Assembly (NCBI GenBank): GCA_013695395.1 | Contig: JACDAP010000046.1 | Span: forward strand, 1 to 6,600 | Reading direction: 5' to 3' | DNA length: 6,600 nt | Source of the DNA: Solirubrobacterales bacterium | Lineage (GTDB): Bacteria; Actinomycetota; Thermoleophilia; Solirubrobacterales; Solirubrobacteraceae | In this document: positions 1-5,303 of the stretch, in pieces | Layout: every line of letters begins with the position of its first letter | Numbering within the stretch: the first letter of the stretch is position 1 | Program-made: the position numbers and the translations under genes | The notes under the pieces: generated by a model | The model's input: the letters and a program-made list of their open reading frames with translations, nothing else | Database searches by the model: none | Told to the model about the DNA's origin: nothing

Positions 1-1104
1 GTCCAGCGGCGGCCGGTGCTCTTCGCGGCGCTGTCGATCGCGCTCCTGCTCGCCCTCGCCTACCCGGCCACGAACCTGCGGCTCGGCTCGAGCGACGCGG
101 GCGTCGACCCGCCCGGGACCACCACCAAGGCCGCTTACGACCTGATCTCCGAGGGTTTCGGGCCCGGCGTGAACGGCTCGTTCCTGATCGTCGCCGAGCT
201 GGGCGAGCGGAACGACAAGGCAGCCGCCGAGCAGATCGCCGCCGCGGTCCGCGCGGACCCCGACTTCCGGCAGGTCGCTCCTCCCAACCTGTCGCCTGAC
301 GGCGTGGTGGCGACCATCACCGCCTTCCCGACCACCGGGCCGCAGAACGAGCAGACCTCCAAGACCCTCGACCGACTCCGCGACGACGTGATCCCCGCGG
401 CGGAAGAGCGGACAGGCGCGACCGTCGAGGTCGGCGGCTTCACCGCCTCGGGCGACGACTTCTCGAGCGTGGTGGCGAGCAAGCTGCCGCTCTTCGTGAT
501 CGTCGTCGTTCTCCTGAGCGCGCTGCTGCTGCTCGCGGTCTTCCGCTCGGTGATCATCCCGATCAAGGCGGCGGCGATGAACCTGCTCTCGATCGGGGCA
601 GCGCTCGGCTTCGTCACGCTGATCTTCCAGGAGGGCTACGGCGCCGACCTGCTCGGCATCGGGACCGGGCCGATCGAGTCGTTCGTCCCGGTGCTGATGT
701 TCGCGATCGTCTTCGGGCTCTCGATGGACTACGAGGTCTTCCTGATCTCGCGCGTGCACGAGGAGTGGGAGAAGAGCGGCGACGCCTCCGCCTCGGTCGC
801 GCGCGGCCTCGCCACCACGGGGCGCGTGATCACGGCGGCCGCCTCGATCATGATCGTCGTCTTCGCCTCGTTCGCCCTCGGCGACGACCGCATCATCAAG
901 CTGTTCGGCCTCGGCCTGGCCAGCGCGGTCTTCTTCGACGCGGTGATCATCCGCTGCCTGCTCGTCCCCGCGCTGATGGAGCTCTTCGGTGCGCGCGCCT
1001 GGTGGCTGCCGGGCTGGCTGGACCGCATCGTGCCGCGGCTGGCGATCGAGCGGGAGAGCCCGGAGGCGCCGCGCCGGCCGGAGCCCGCGCTCGAGCGGGT
1101 CTGA
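1..1104 (+). CDS. MMPL/RND family transporter, C-terminal half (5' end outside window)
   Basis: Inner-membrane transporter of the MMPL branch of the RND superfamily; members usually export lipids or hydrophobic compounds using the proton gradient. The reading frame is open from base 1, so the GTG at 16 is an internal codon and the N-terminal half lies upstream. Counting codons from base 1, a membrane helix (about 4-24) is followed by an extracytoplasmic porter domain (about 25-160) and five more helices (about 163-182, 187-208, 227-246, 273-293, 298-326). This is the usual TM7 - porter domain 2 - TM8-12 order. The Asp-Tyr pair at codons 243-244, in FGLSMDYEVFLISR, matches the proton-relay DY pair of the C-terminal half (MmpL3 D645/Y646). 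The tail is short and charged, without a large cytoplasmic domain. The substrate cannot be told. The gene converges on the epimerase gene, with a hairpin between them. Family call is firm. Confidence 0.93.
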   Translation, partial: VQRRPVLFAALSIALLLALAYPATNLRLGSSDAGVDPPGTTTKAAYDLISEGFGPGVNGSFLIVAELGERNDKAAAEQIAAAVRADPDFRQVAPPNLSPDGVVATITAFPTTGPQNEQTSKTLDRLRDDVIPAAEERTGATVEVGGFTASGDDFSSVVASKLPLFVIVVVLLSALLLLAVFRSVIIPIKAAAMNLLSIGAALGFVTLIFQEGYGADLLGIGTGPIESFVPVLMFAIVFGLSMDYEVFLISRVHEEWEKSGDASASVARGLATTGRVITAAASIMIVVFASFALGDDRIIKLFGLGLASAVFFDAVIIRCLLVPALMELFGARAWWLPGWLDRIVPRLAIERESPEAPRRPEPALERV

Positions 1105-1129
1105 GCGGGTCCGGCCCCCGGGAACGCGA

Positions 1130-1164
1130 GTCACGTTCTGGTCGGTGAGCCACCAGAACGTGAC
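1130..1164. terminator. Perfect 13-bp hairpin between convergent genes, probable bidirectional terminator
   Basis: Arms 1130-1142 (GTCACGTTCTGGT) and 1152-1164 (ACCAGAACGTGAC) are exact reverse complements around a 9-nt loop. The hairpin begins 26 nt after the transporter stop and lies 20 nt past the epimerase stop read from the other strand, which is where a shared terminator would be. Neither side has a T-run, so it is not a classic intrinsic terminator; U-less hairpins are common in high-GC actinobacteria. It could also be a copy of a dispersed palindromic repeat. Confidence 0.65.
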
Positions 1165-1183
1165 CCACGACGACCGGCGACGC

Positions 1184-2161
1184 TCAGCGCTGCGTGTAGA
1201 CCCCGGTCGACTCGTGGTGATACCCCTTCGCGCCGACGGCCAGGGCGAGCGGACTCCGGGGGTCCTCCCCCGCCGCGAGCCGCTCGAGCGCGGCCGCGAA
1301 GTCGTACCGCGGTGACCAGCCGAGTGCCTCCCGCGCCCGCGCGTTCACGTAGACCCGCTCGATGCTCGGGAGCATCCGCCAGCCACGCGCCGCATAGAGC
1401 TCGTCGTAGCGCGGGACCAGCCGGCGGAGCACCGCCGGGGCGTCACGCCGGAGCTCGGTCAGGTCACCGGGCGCGAACGGCGTCGTCGCGCTGACGACGA
1501 AGCGGCCGAAGCCGACCTCCGGCGCCCGGGCGACGGCGCAGCGGTGCGCGCTCACGACGTCCTCGAGGTCGACCCGCCGGTAGAGCAGCTCGTTGACCTT
1601 CAGGTTCTCATCCGCGTAGGCCGTGCGGGCCTCGTCGCGGTCGTCGCCCTCGGGGAAGAAGCGCGAGGTCCGCAGCACCACGACGGGCAGGCCGTGGTCG
1701 CGCGCGACGAGCTCGCAGAGATCCTCGGCGGCGACCTTCGTGACGCCGTACACGTTCCGGGGGACGGGCACGACGTCCTCCGTGACCCAGGCGGCCGGCT
1801 CGCCCTCGGCCGGGGTGAGCGCGCGCCCGAACGCGCTCGTGGTGCTCGTGAAGACGAAGCTCCGCACTCCGGCGGCGACGGACTCCTCGAGAAGCGTGAG
1901 CGTGCCCGTGATGTTCGTCTCGACGAAGTCCTCCCGGGAGTGGGAGCCGACGTGCGGCTTGTGCAGCGTCGCCGTGTGGAGCACGGCGTCCGCACCCGCC
2001 AGGCAGCGCCGCACGACCGCTCGGTCGGCCACCGACCCGACGACCGTCGTGGTCGGCCCGGGGATCAGGTCGAGCCCGACCACGTCCTCGCCGTCGGCTC
2101 GGAGGGTCCGCACGAGCGCCTCGCCGAGGTGTCCTGCACTGCCGGTCACGAGCACGCGCAT
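1184..2161 (-). CDS. NAD-dependent epimerase/dehydratase (extended SDR family)
   Basis: Cytoplasmic Rossmann-fold oxidoreductase or epimerase of 325 residues, a normal length for extended SDRs. The nucleotide-binding motif GSAGHLG is at residues 7-13. Asp31 ends the second strand (VVGLD), which favours NAD over NADP. The catalytic YxxxK is Tyr138-Lys142 (YGVTK), with the Ser/Thr-rich TSTTSA stretch at 105-110 supplying the third active-site residue. The C-terminal part is the variable substrate domain; a nucleotide sugar is likely but not shown. The ATG at 2161 is chosen because the glycine motif starts right after it. The frame stays open to 2425, but those 88 extra codons lie over the relic TetR gene read backwards and look like nothing in the family. 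There is no well-spaced Shine-Dalgarno. TATTCC at 2173-2168 would fit a -10 box of a leaderless transcript starting at the ATG. Divergent from the TetR relic and the peptidase. Confidence 0.88.
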   Translation of the reverse strand: MRVLVTGSAGHLGEALVRTLRADGEDVVGLDLIPGPTTTVVGSVADRAVVRRCLAGADAVLHTATLHKPHVGSHSREDFVETNITGTLTLLEESVAAGVRSFVFTSTTSAFGRALTPAEGEPAAWVTEDVVPVPRNVYGVTKVAAEDLCELVARDHGLPVVVLRTSRFFPEGDDRDEARTAYADENLKVNELLYRRVDLEDVVSAHRCAVARAPEVGFGRFVVSATTPFAPGDLTELRRDAPAVLRRLVPRYDELYAARGWRMLPSIERVYVNARAREALGWSPRYDFAAALERLAAGEDPRSPLALAVGAKGYHHESTGVYTQR

Positions 2162-2208
2162 CCCCCAGGAATACCACCGCGCCCGGGGGCTGCTCACGAC
2201 GCAGCGAC

Positions 2209-2250
2209 GTCGGACGAAGCACCAGTTGGTGTCCGAACATTCCGTCAGTG
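2209..2250 (+). promoter_or_regulatory. Conserved TetR upstream block with near-palindromic operator candidate (relic copy)
   Basis: This block matches 3387-3428 upstream of the intact TetR at 32 of 42 positions with no gaps. It includes an identical 10-base stretch at its left end (2209-2218). Inside it, TGTCCGAACA (2230-2239) is one base short of the palindrome TGTCCGGACA. TCGGAC (2210-2215) and GTCCGA (2231-2236) form a further inverted repeat. It lies between the divergent epimerase and the relic/peptidase side, so a paralogous TetR could still bind here. Operator function is inferred. Confidence 0.4.
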
Positions 2251-2435
2251 ACCCCGGAGGACCCACCCGAACCGCGAGCAGCGCCGCGGCCTGACCCGCG
2301 CCCGGCTGCTGGAGGTCGTCGATCGACCCCGGCCTGCTGCCGACCCAGACGGCCGCCTGGCCGACCGTCGAGCGTCTCGTCGCCGTGTACGCCGATTTCG
2401 TCTGGATCACCCTGTACGCCCCCACCCGCCGCTGA
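2248..2435 (+). pseudogene. Relic of a TetR-family regulator, frameshifted and internally deleted
   Basis: Broken homologue of the TetR gene at 3426-4049. The GTG at 2248 aligns with the start region. One extra C in the CCCC run near 2252 then shifts the frame, and 2273-2320 reads REQRRGLTRARLLEVV-like helix-turn-helix N-terminus (37 of 48 bases identical to 3450-3497). At about 2318-2324 the sequence jumps to the part matching 3879 onwards of the intact gene. The jump removes about 383 bp at a shared TCGA and shifts the frame again. From 2322 it reads IDPGLLPTQTAAW..., then loses a further 18 codons in frame, and ends LYAPTRR-stop, matching LYAPARR-stop of the intact copy. Start, HTH and C-terminal parts thus lie in three different frames, so no regulator can be made. 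The parent may be a different paralogue in the genome. Its stop is 13 nt before the peptidase gene, which may still be transcribed from the old TetR promoter. Confidence 0.8.
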
Positions 2436-2448
2436 GCCTCGGGCTACC

Positions 2449-3330
2449 GTGACGCCCGTGCCCACCGTCCAGCAGCTCGCCGCCCGTCTCCCTCTTCCCC
2501 AGCCGGTCAAGGAGCTGCTCAGCCCGAAGCAGCGGGTCGCGGTCGTGCGTCTCCAGGGCGTGATCACGGCGCACGCCTCACCGCTGGCCCGAGGCGCGAT
2601 CAACCTGGCGGCCGTCGAGTCCGCGCTGGAGAAGGCTTTCGCGACCAAGGATCTGGCCGCGGTCGCGCTCGTGGTGAACTCGCCCGGCGGCTCGCCGACG
2701 CAGTCGGGCCTCGTCGCCGACCGCATCCGCCAACTGGCCGACGAGAAGAACGTGCCGGTGCTCGCGTTCTGCGAGGACCTCGCGGCCTCCGGCGGCTACT
2801 GGCTGGCCTGCGCCGCCGACGAGATCATCGCCCACCCGACCTCCCTGGTCGGCTCGATCGGCGTGGTCAGCGGCGGCTTCGGGCTCGACGGGCTGATCGG
2901 CCGCTACGACATCACGCGCCGCCTGCACACCACCGGAGAGAGCAAGGCGCGCCTGGACCCGTTCCTTCCCGAGAAGGAGGAGGACGTCACCTGGCTGCGC
3001 GGGGAGCTCGAGGAGCTCCACCGCCTGTTCGTCTCCTGGGTGACGGAGCGGCGCGGAGCCCGGCTCACCAGCGAGAGCGACGTCTTCACCGGTGAGGTGT
3101 GGACGGGCAGCCGTGCCCACGGGCTCGGGCTGGTCGACGAGCTCGGCACGCTCCACGGCGTCATCAAGGCACGCTTCCCGGATGCGGAGCTGACCACGGT
3201 CCAGCCGCGTACGTCCCTGCTCGCGCGGCTGACCGGCGCCACGGGCGTCTCCACGGGCGTGGCCGACGCCGTCCCCGCCGTGCTCGAGACGCTCGAGCGC
3301 CGAGCGGCCTGGGCGCGCTTCGGGCGCTGA
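2449..3330 (+). CDS. S49 family (SppA-like) serine peptidase, soluble single-domain form
   Basis: Peptidase with the ClpP/crotonase fold and a Ser-Lys dyad; SppA proteins cut up leftover signal peptides and membrane-protein fragments. From the GTG at 2449 it has 293 residues. Strand RVAVVRLQGVI (29-39) opens the domain, NSPGGS (78-83 region) is the usual glycine motif, and the nucleophile is Ser114 in AASGGYW. The general base is Lys166 in GESKARLDPF. The Ser-Lys spacing of 52 equals that of Bacillus subtilis SppA (Ser147/Lys199). Unlike SppA, no signal peptide or membrane helix is visible before the domain, so it looks cytoplasmic, or membrane-bound only through a partner. Its true substrate is unknown. 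The frame stays open upstream to GTG 2248, but that stretch is the TetR relic read out of frame. GTG 2458 is an alternative start; neither has a clear Shine-Dalgarno. It sits between a TetR relic and an intact TetR, all on the same strand. Confidence 0.87.
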   Translation: MTPVPTVQQLAARLPLPQPVKELLSPKQRVAVVRLQGVITAHASPLARGAINLAAVESALEKAFATKDLAAVALVVNSPGGSPTQSGLVADRIRQLADEKNVPVLAFCEDLAASGGYWLACAADEIIAHPTSLVGSIGVVSGGFGLDGLIGRYDITRRLHTTGESKARLDPFLPEKEEDVTWLRGELEELHRLFVSWVTERRGARLTSESDVFTGEVWTGSRAHGLGLVDELGTLHGVIKARFPDAELTTVQPRTSLLARLTGATGVSTGVADAVPAVLETLERRAAWARFGR

Positions 3331-3338
3331 GGCTCACT

Positions 3339-3361
3339 CCGCTCCCGCCCCCAGAGAGCGG
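3339..3361 (+). terminator. Weak 6-bp hairpin after the S49 peptidase gene
   Basis: CCGCTC (3339-3344) and GAGCGG (3356-3361) can pair around an 11-nt loop, starting 8 nt after the peptidase stop. There is no T-run, and a 6-bp stem is easily found by chance in such GC-rich DNA, so this is only a candidate. Confidence 0.22.
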
Positions 3362-3386
3362 CCGAGCCGGTGGAAGCCCGAGGCGA

Positions 3387-3425
3387 GTCGGACGAAACAG
3401 GAGGTAGTGTCCAGACATACCGTCC
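3387..3425 (+). promoter_or_regulatory. Upstream region of the intact TetR with Shine-Dalgarno and near-palindromic operator candidate
   Basis: The block shared with 2209-2247 holds TGTCCAGACA at 3408-3417. Its arms TGTC/GACA pair exactly, and it is one base away from TGTCCGGACA, the palindrome from which the relic copy also differs by one base. A perfect AGGAGG lies at 3399-3404. It is only 2 nt from the GTG at 3407, too close to serve it, and that GTG is in the wrong frame for TetR. Autoregulation by binding the palindrome is typical of TetR proteins but is inferred here. Confidence 0.45.
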
Positions 3426-4049
3426 GTCACCCGGAAGACCCAACAGAACCGCTCAGAGCGCCGCAACCGGGCACGCGCCCGACTGCTGGACGTCGTCGAG
3501 CGGCTCCTCGGCGAGGGCGAGAGCTTCACCGAGCTGAGCGTCGAGCGGCTGGTCTCCGAGGCCGGGATGTCGCGCTCGACCTTCTACGTCTACTTCGAGG
3601 ACAAGGGCGACCTCCTGCGGACCTGGTTCGCGGAGGTCAGCGAGGACGTCGTCGACGCCGCCGCCGACTGGTGGGCGCTCGGACCCGACGCCGGCCGCGA
3701 CGACCTGCGCGCAGCCCTGACCGAGGTCGTCGCCCGGTACCGCCCCCACACCACCCTCATGGCGGCCACCTACGACGCCGCCGCCTACGACGCCTCGGTC
3801 CGAGAGCTCGTGACCGACATGATGGCCCAGAACTCCGCGGCGCTTCGCAAGCACATCCGCGCCGGGCAGAAGCATGGCTCGATCGACCCCGACCTGCTCC
3901 CCTCGCAGACCGCCGCCTGGCTGACCTGGATGGCCGAGCGCGGGTTCCACCAGCTCGTGCGCGGCGCAGGCGACGCGGAGGTCGAGCGCCTCATCGAGGC
4001 CTACACCGGCATCGTCTGGAACACGCTGTACGCGCCAGCCCGGCGCTGA
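3426..4049 (+). CDS. TetR/AcrR family transcriptional regulator with no canonical start codon before its HTH
   Basis: DNA-binding repressor-type regulator of about 207 residues, a normal TetR length. Counting from 3426, the N-terminal helix-turn-helix covers about 15-64. Its recognition helix is in AGMSRSTFYVYFEDKGDLL (46-64), a textbook TetR signature. The rest (about 65-207) is the all-helical ligand/dimer domain, with no specific ligand signature that I recognise. The start is a problem: the frame has a TAG at 3405, and no ATG, GTG or TTG occurs before the ATG at 3567 (residue 48), which would cut off most of the HTH. The placed start, GTC 3426, aligns with the GTG at 2248 of the relic. 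ATA 3417, 12 nt after AGGAGG, is another non-standard option. Either an unusual start, a frameshift from GTG 3407, a sequence error, or a recently disabled gene must explain this. It converges on mct with 51 bp between stops; control of that operon is possible but unproven. Confidence 0.82.
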   Translation, partial: VTRKTQQNRSERRNRARARLLDVVERLLGEGESFTELSVERLVSEAGMSRSTFYVYFEDKGDLLRTWFAEVSEDVVDAAADWWALGPDAGRDDLRAALTEVVARYRPHTTLMAATYDAAAYDASVRELVTDMMAQNSAALRKHIRAGQKHGSIDPDLLPSQTAAWLTWMAERGFHQLVRGAGDAEVERLIEAYTGIVWNTLYAPARR

Positions 4050-4071
4050 GCCGACGCGGTAGGCACGCCGA

Positions 4072-4090
4072 GCGCGGCCGCGAACCGCGC
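4072..4090. terminator. Short GC hairpin between convergent tetR and mct-like genes
   Basis: GCGCGG (4072-4077) and CCGCGC (4085-4090) pair around a 7-nt loop in the 51-bp gap between the two convergent stops. The position suits a shared terminator, but there is no T-run and the short all-GC stem may be chance. Confidence 0.25.
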
Positions 4091-4100
4091 CGCGTGCGGG

Positions 4101-5303
4101 TCAGGCGGAGTGCACGGTCTCGGCGTCGTGCAGCCGACCGATCTCGGCGGGGCTCAGCCCGAGGACGTCGGCGAGGATCGCCTCGGTGTGCTCACCGAGG
4201 ACGGGCGCGCGGCGGACCGGCACGCGGTCGAGACCCGAGAAGTCCAGCGGCGAGCCCGGCATGCGGTAGCTCCCGGCACCGGGGTGCTCGACCTCGGCCC
4301 ACATCGGGTTCTCCGGGGAGCAGCGGGGATCCTCGGCCACGAGCTGGGCGAAGGACTGGTAGGGCCCCCATGAGACACCCGTCCCGGCGAACGCCTCGCG
4401 GACCTGCGCGAGCGTGCGGCGGGCGAACCAGGGACGGAGCACCGCGGCGAGGAAGTCACGCGCCTCGAAGCGCCCGGTCTCGGTGTCGAGATCGGTCCCC
4501 GTGGCCTCCTCGACCTTGGAGACTGCATCCTGCAGGCCGGTGGCGTCCTGCAGCGCCCGCCACTGGCGGGCGGTGAGCGCGACGACCATGACGCGCCGGT
4601 CGTCCTCGGTCTCGAAGTCGTGGCCGAAGGCGCCGTAGAGGTAGTTGCCGTCGCGCCGGGCGTCGCGGCCGCCGAGCTCGGCCTCGGCCACCCGGCCGAG
4701 GTGGCCGACCATGGCGAAGGCGACGTCGGACAGTGCCAGGCCGACGAACTGGCCCTTCCCGGTCCGTGCCCGGTAGCGGTCGGCGGCCAGGAGCCCGGTG
4801 GTGGCCAGTCCGCCCATCACCGCGTCCCAGGCGGGCAGCACGCTGTTGAGTGGCCCGGCGAAGTCGCGCGGGCCCGTCGCGAGGGGGAAGCCCGTGGAGG
4901 GGTTGACCGTGTAGTCGACCTCGCTCGTGCCGTCGGGGTTGCCGGTCAGCCCGACCATGACGAGGTCCTCGCGGCGTGCGCGCAGCGTCTCGTAGCCCAG
5001 CCAGCCGCGCGCGGGGAAGTTCGTCAACAGCGTGCCCGCCTGCTCGACGAGGGCACCTACGAGCTCGCGCCCGGCATCGGATCGCAGGTCGACCTCGATC
5101 GAGCGCTTCCCCTTGTTCAGGCCGGCCCAGAAGAGGCTCTGGCCGCCGGCGGCCAGCGGCCAGCGGTCGCGGTCGAGACCGCCGCCGATCTGGTCGAAGC
5201 GGATGACGTCGGCGCCGAGCTGGGCCAGGGTCATCCCGCCCAATGGGGCGGCGACGAAGGCCGAGCCCTCGATGACCTGGAGCCCCCCGAGAACGCCGGT
5301 CAC
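4101..5303 (-). CDS. mct: Mesaconyl-CoA C1-C4 CoA transferase-like protein (2-methylfumaryl-CoA isomerase), family III CoA-transferase
   Basis: Probably moves CoA within one molecule, converting mesaconyl-C1-CoA to mesaconyl-C4-CoA (EC 5.4.1.3), in the cytoplasm. It is a full-length CaiB/BaiF-type protein of 400 residues. Stretches such as EGSAFVAAPLGGMTLAQLG (12-30), FWAGLNKGKRSI (58-69), DYTVNP (130-135) and GNYLYGAFGHDFET follow Chloroflexus Mct closely, as I remember that sequence, much more than ordinary formyl- or carnitine-CoA transferases. Asp160 in VLPAWD fits the catalytic Asp of the family (Asp165 in Chloroflexus Mct, from memory). The GTG at 5303 is preferred over the GTG at 5312: it gives an N-terminus of the same length as the Chloroflexus protein, and it forms a GTGA overlap with the upstream stop, pointing to translational coupling. 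It lies directly after the lyase-hydratase gene, whose predicted product is its substrate. Isomerase activity is inferred from similarity; a related intermolecular CoA transferase is the main alternative. Confidence 0.85.
   Translation of the reverse strand: MTGVLGGLQVIEGSAFVAAPLGGMTLAQLGADVIRFDQIGGGLDRDRWPLAAGGQSLFWAGLNKGKRSIEVDLRSDAGRELVGALVEQAGTLLTNFPARGWLGYETLRARREDLVMVGLTGNPDGTSEVDYTVNPSTGFPLATGPRDFAGPLNSVLPAWDAVMGGLATTGLLAADRYRARTGKGQFVGLALSDVAFAMVGHLGRVAEAELGGRDARRDGNYLYGAFGHDFETEDDRRVMVVALTARQWRALQDATGLQDAVSKVEEATGTDLDTETGRFEARDFLAAVLRPWFARRTLAQVREAFAGTGVSWGPYQSFAQLVAEDPRCSPENPMWAEVEHPGAGSYRMPGSPLDFSGLDRVPVRRAPVLGEHTEAILADVLGLSPAEIGRLHDAETVHSA

Noticed and set aside
2162..2425. N-terminal extension of the epimerase to 2425 on the minus strand
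   Set aside because: The 88 extra residues precede the glycine motif that should be at the N-terminus, and they are the TetR relic read backwards.
2248..2448. N-terminal extension of the S49 peptidase from GTG 2248
   Set aside because: These 67 codons are Pro/Arg-rich out-of-frame reading of the TetR relic. The GTG itself belongs to the relic.
1608..2726. 372-residue minus-strand ORF over the epimerase, relic and start of the peptidase
   Set aside because: Arg/Gly/Pro-rich shadow frame crossing three better supported features, with no family resemblance.
3407..4576. Long plus-strand ORF of 389 residues with AGGAGG just upstream
   Set aside because: It is Arg-rich and of low complexity, runs out of frame over TetR and antisense into mct, and the AGGAGG is only 2 nt from its GTG. 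Only the first codons might matter, if a frameshift into TetR occurs.
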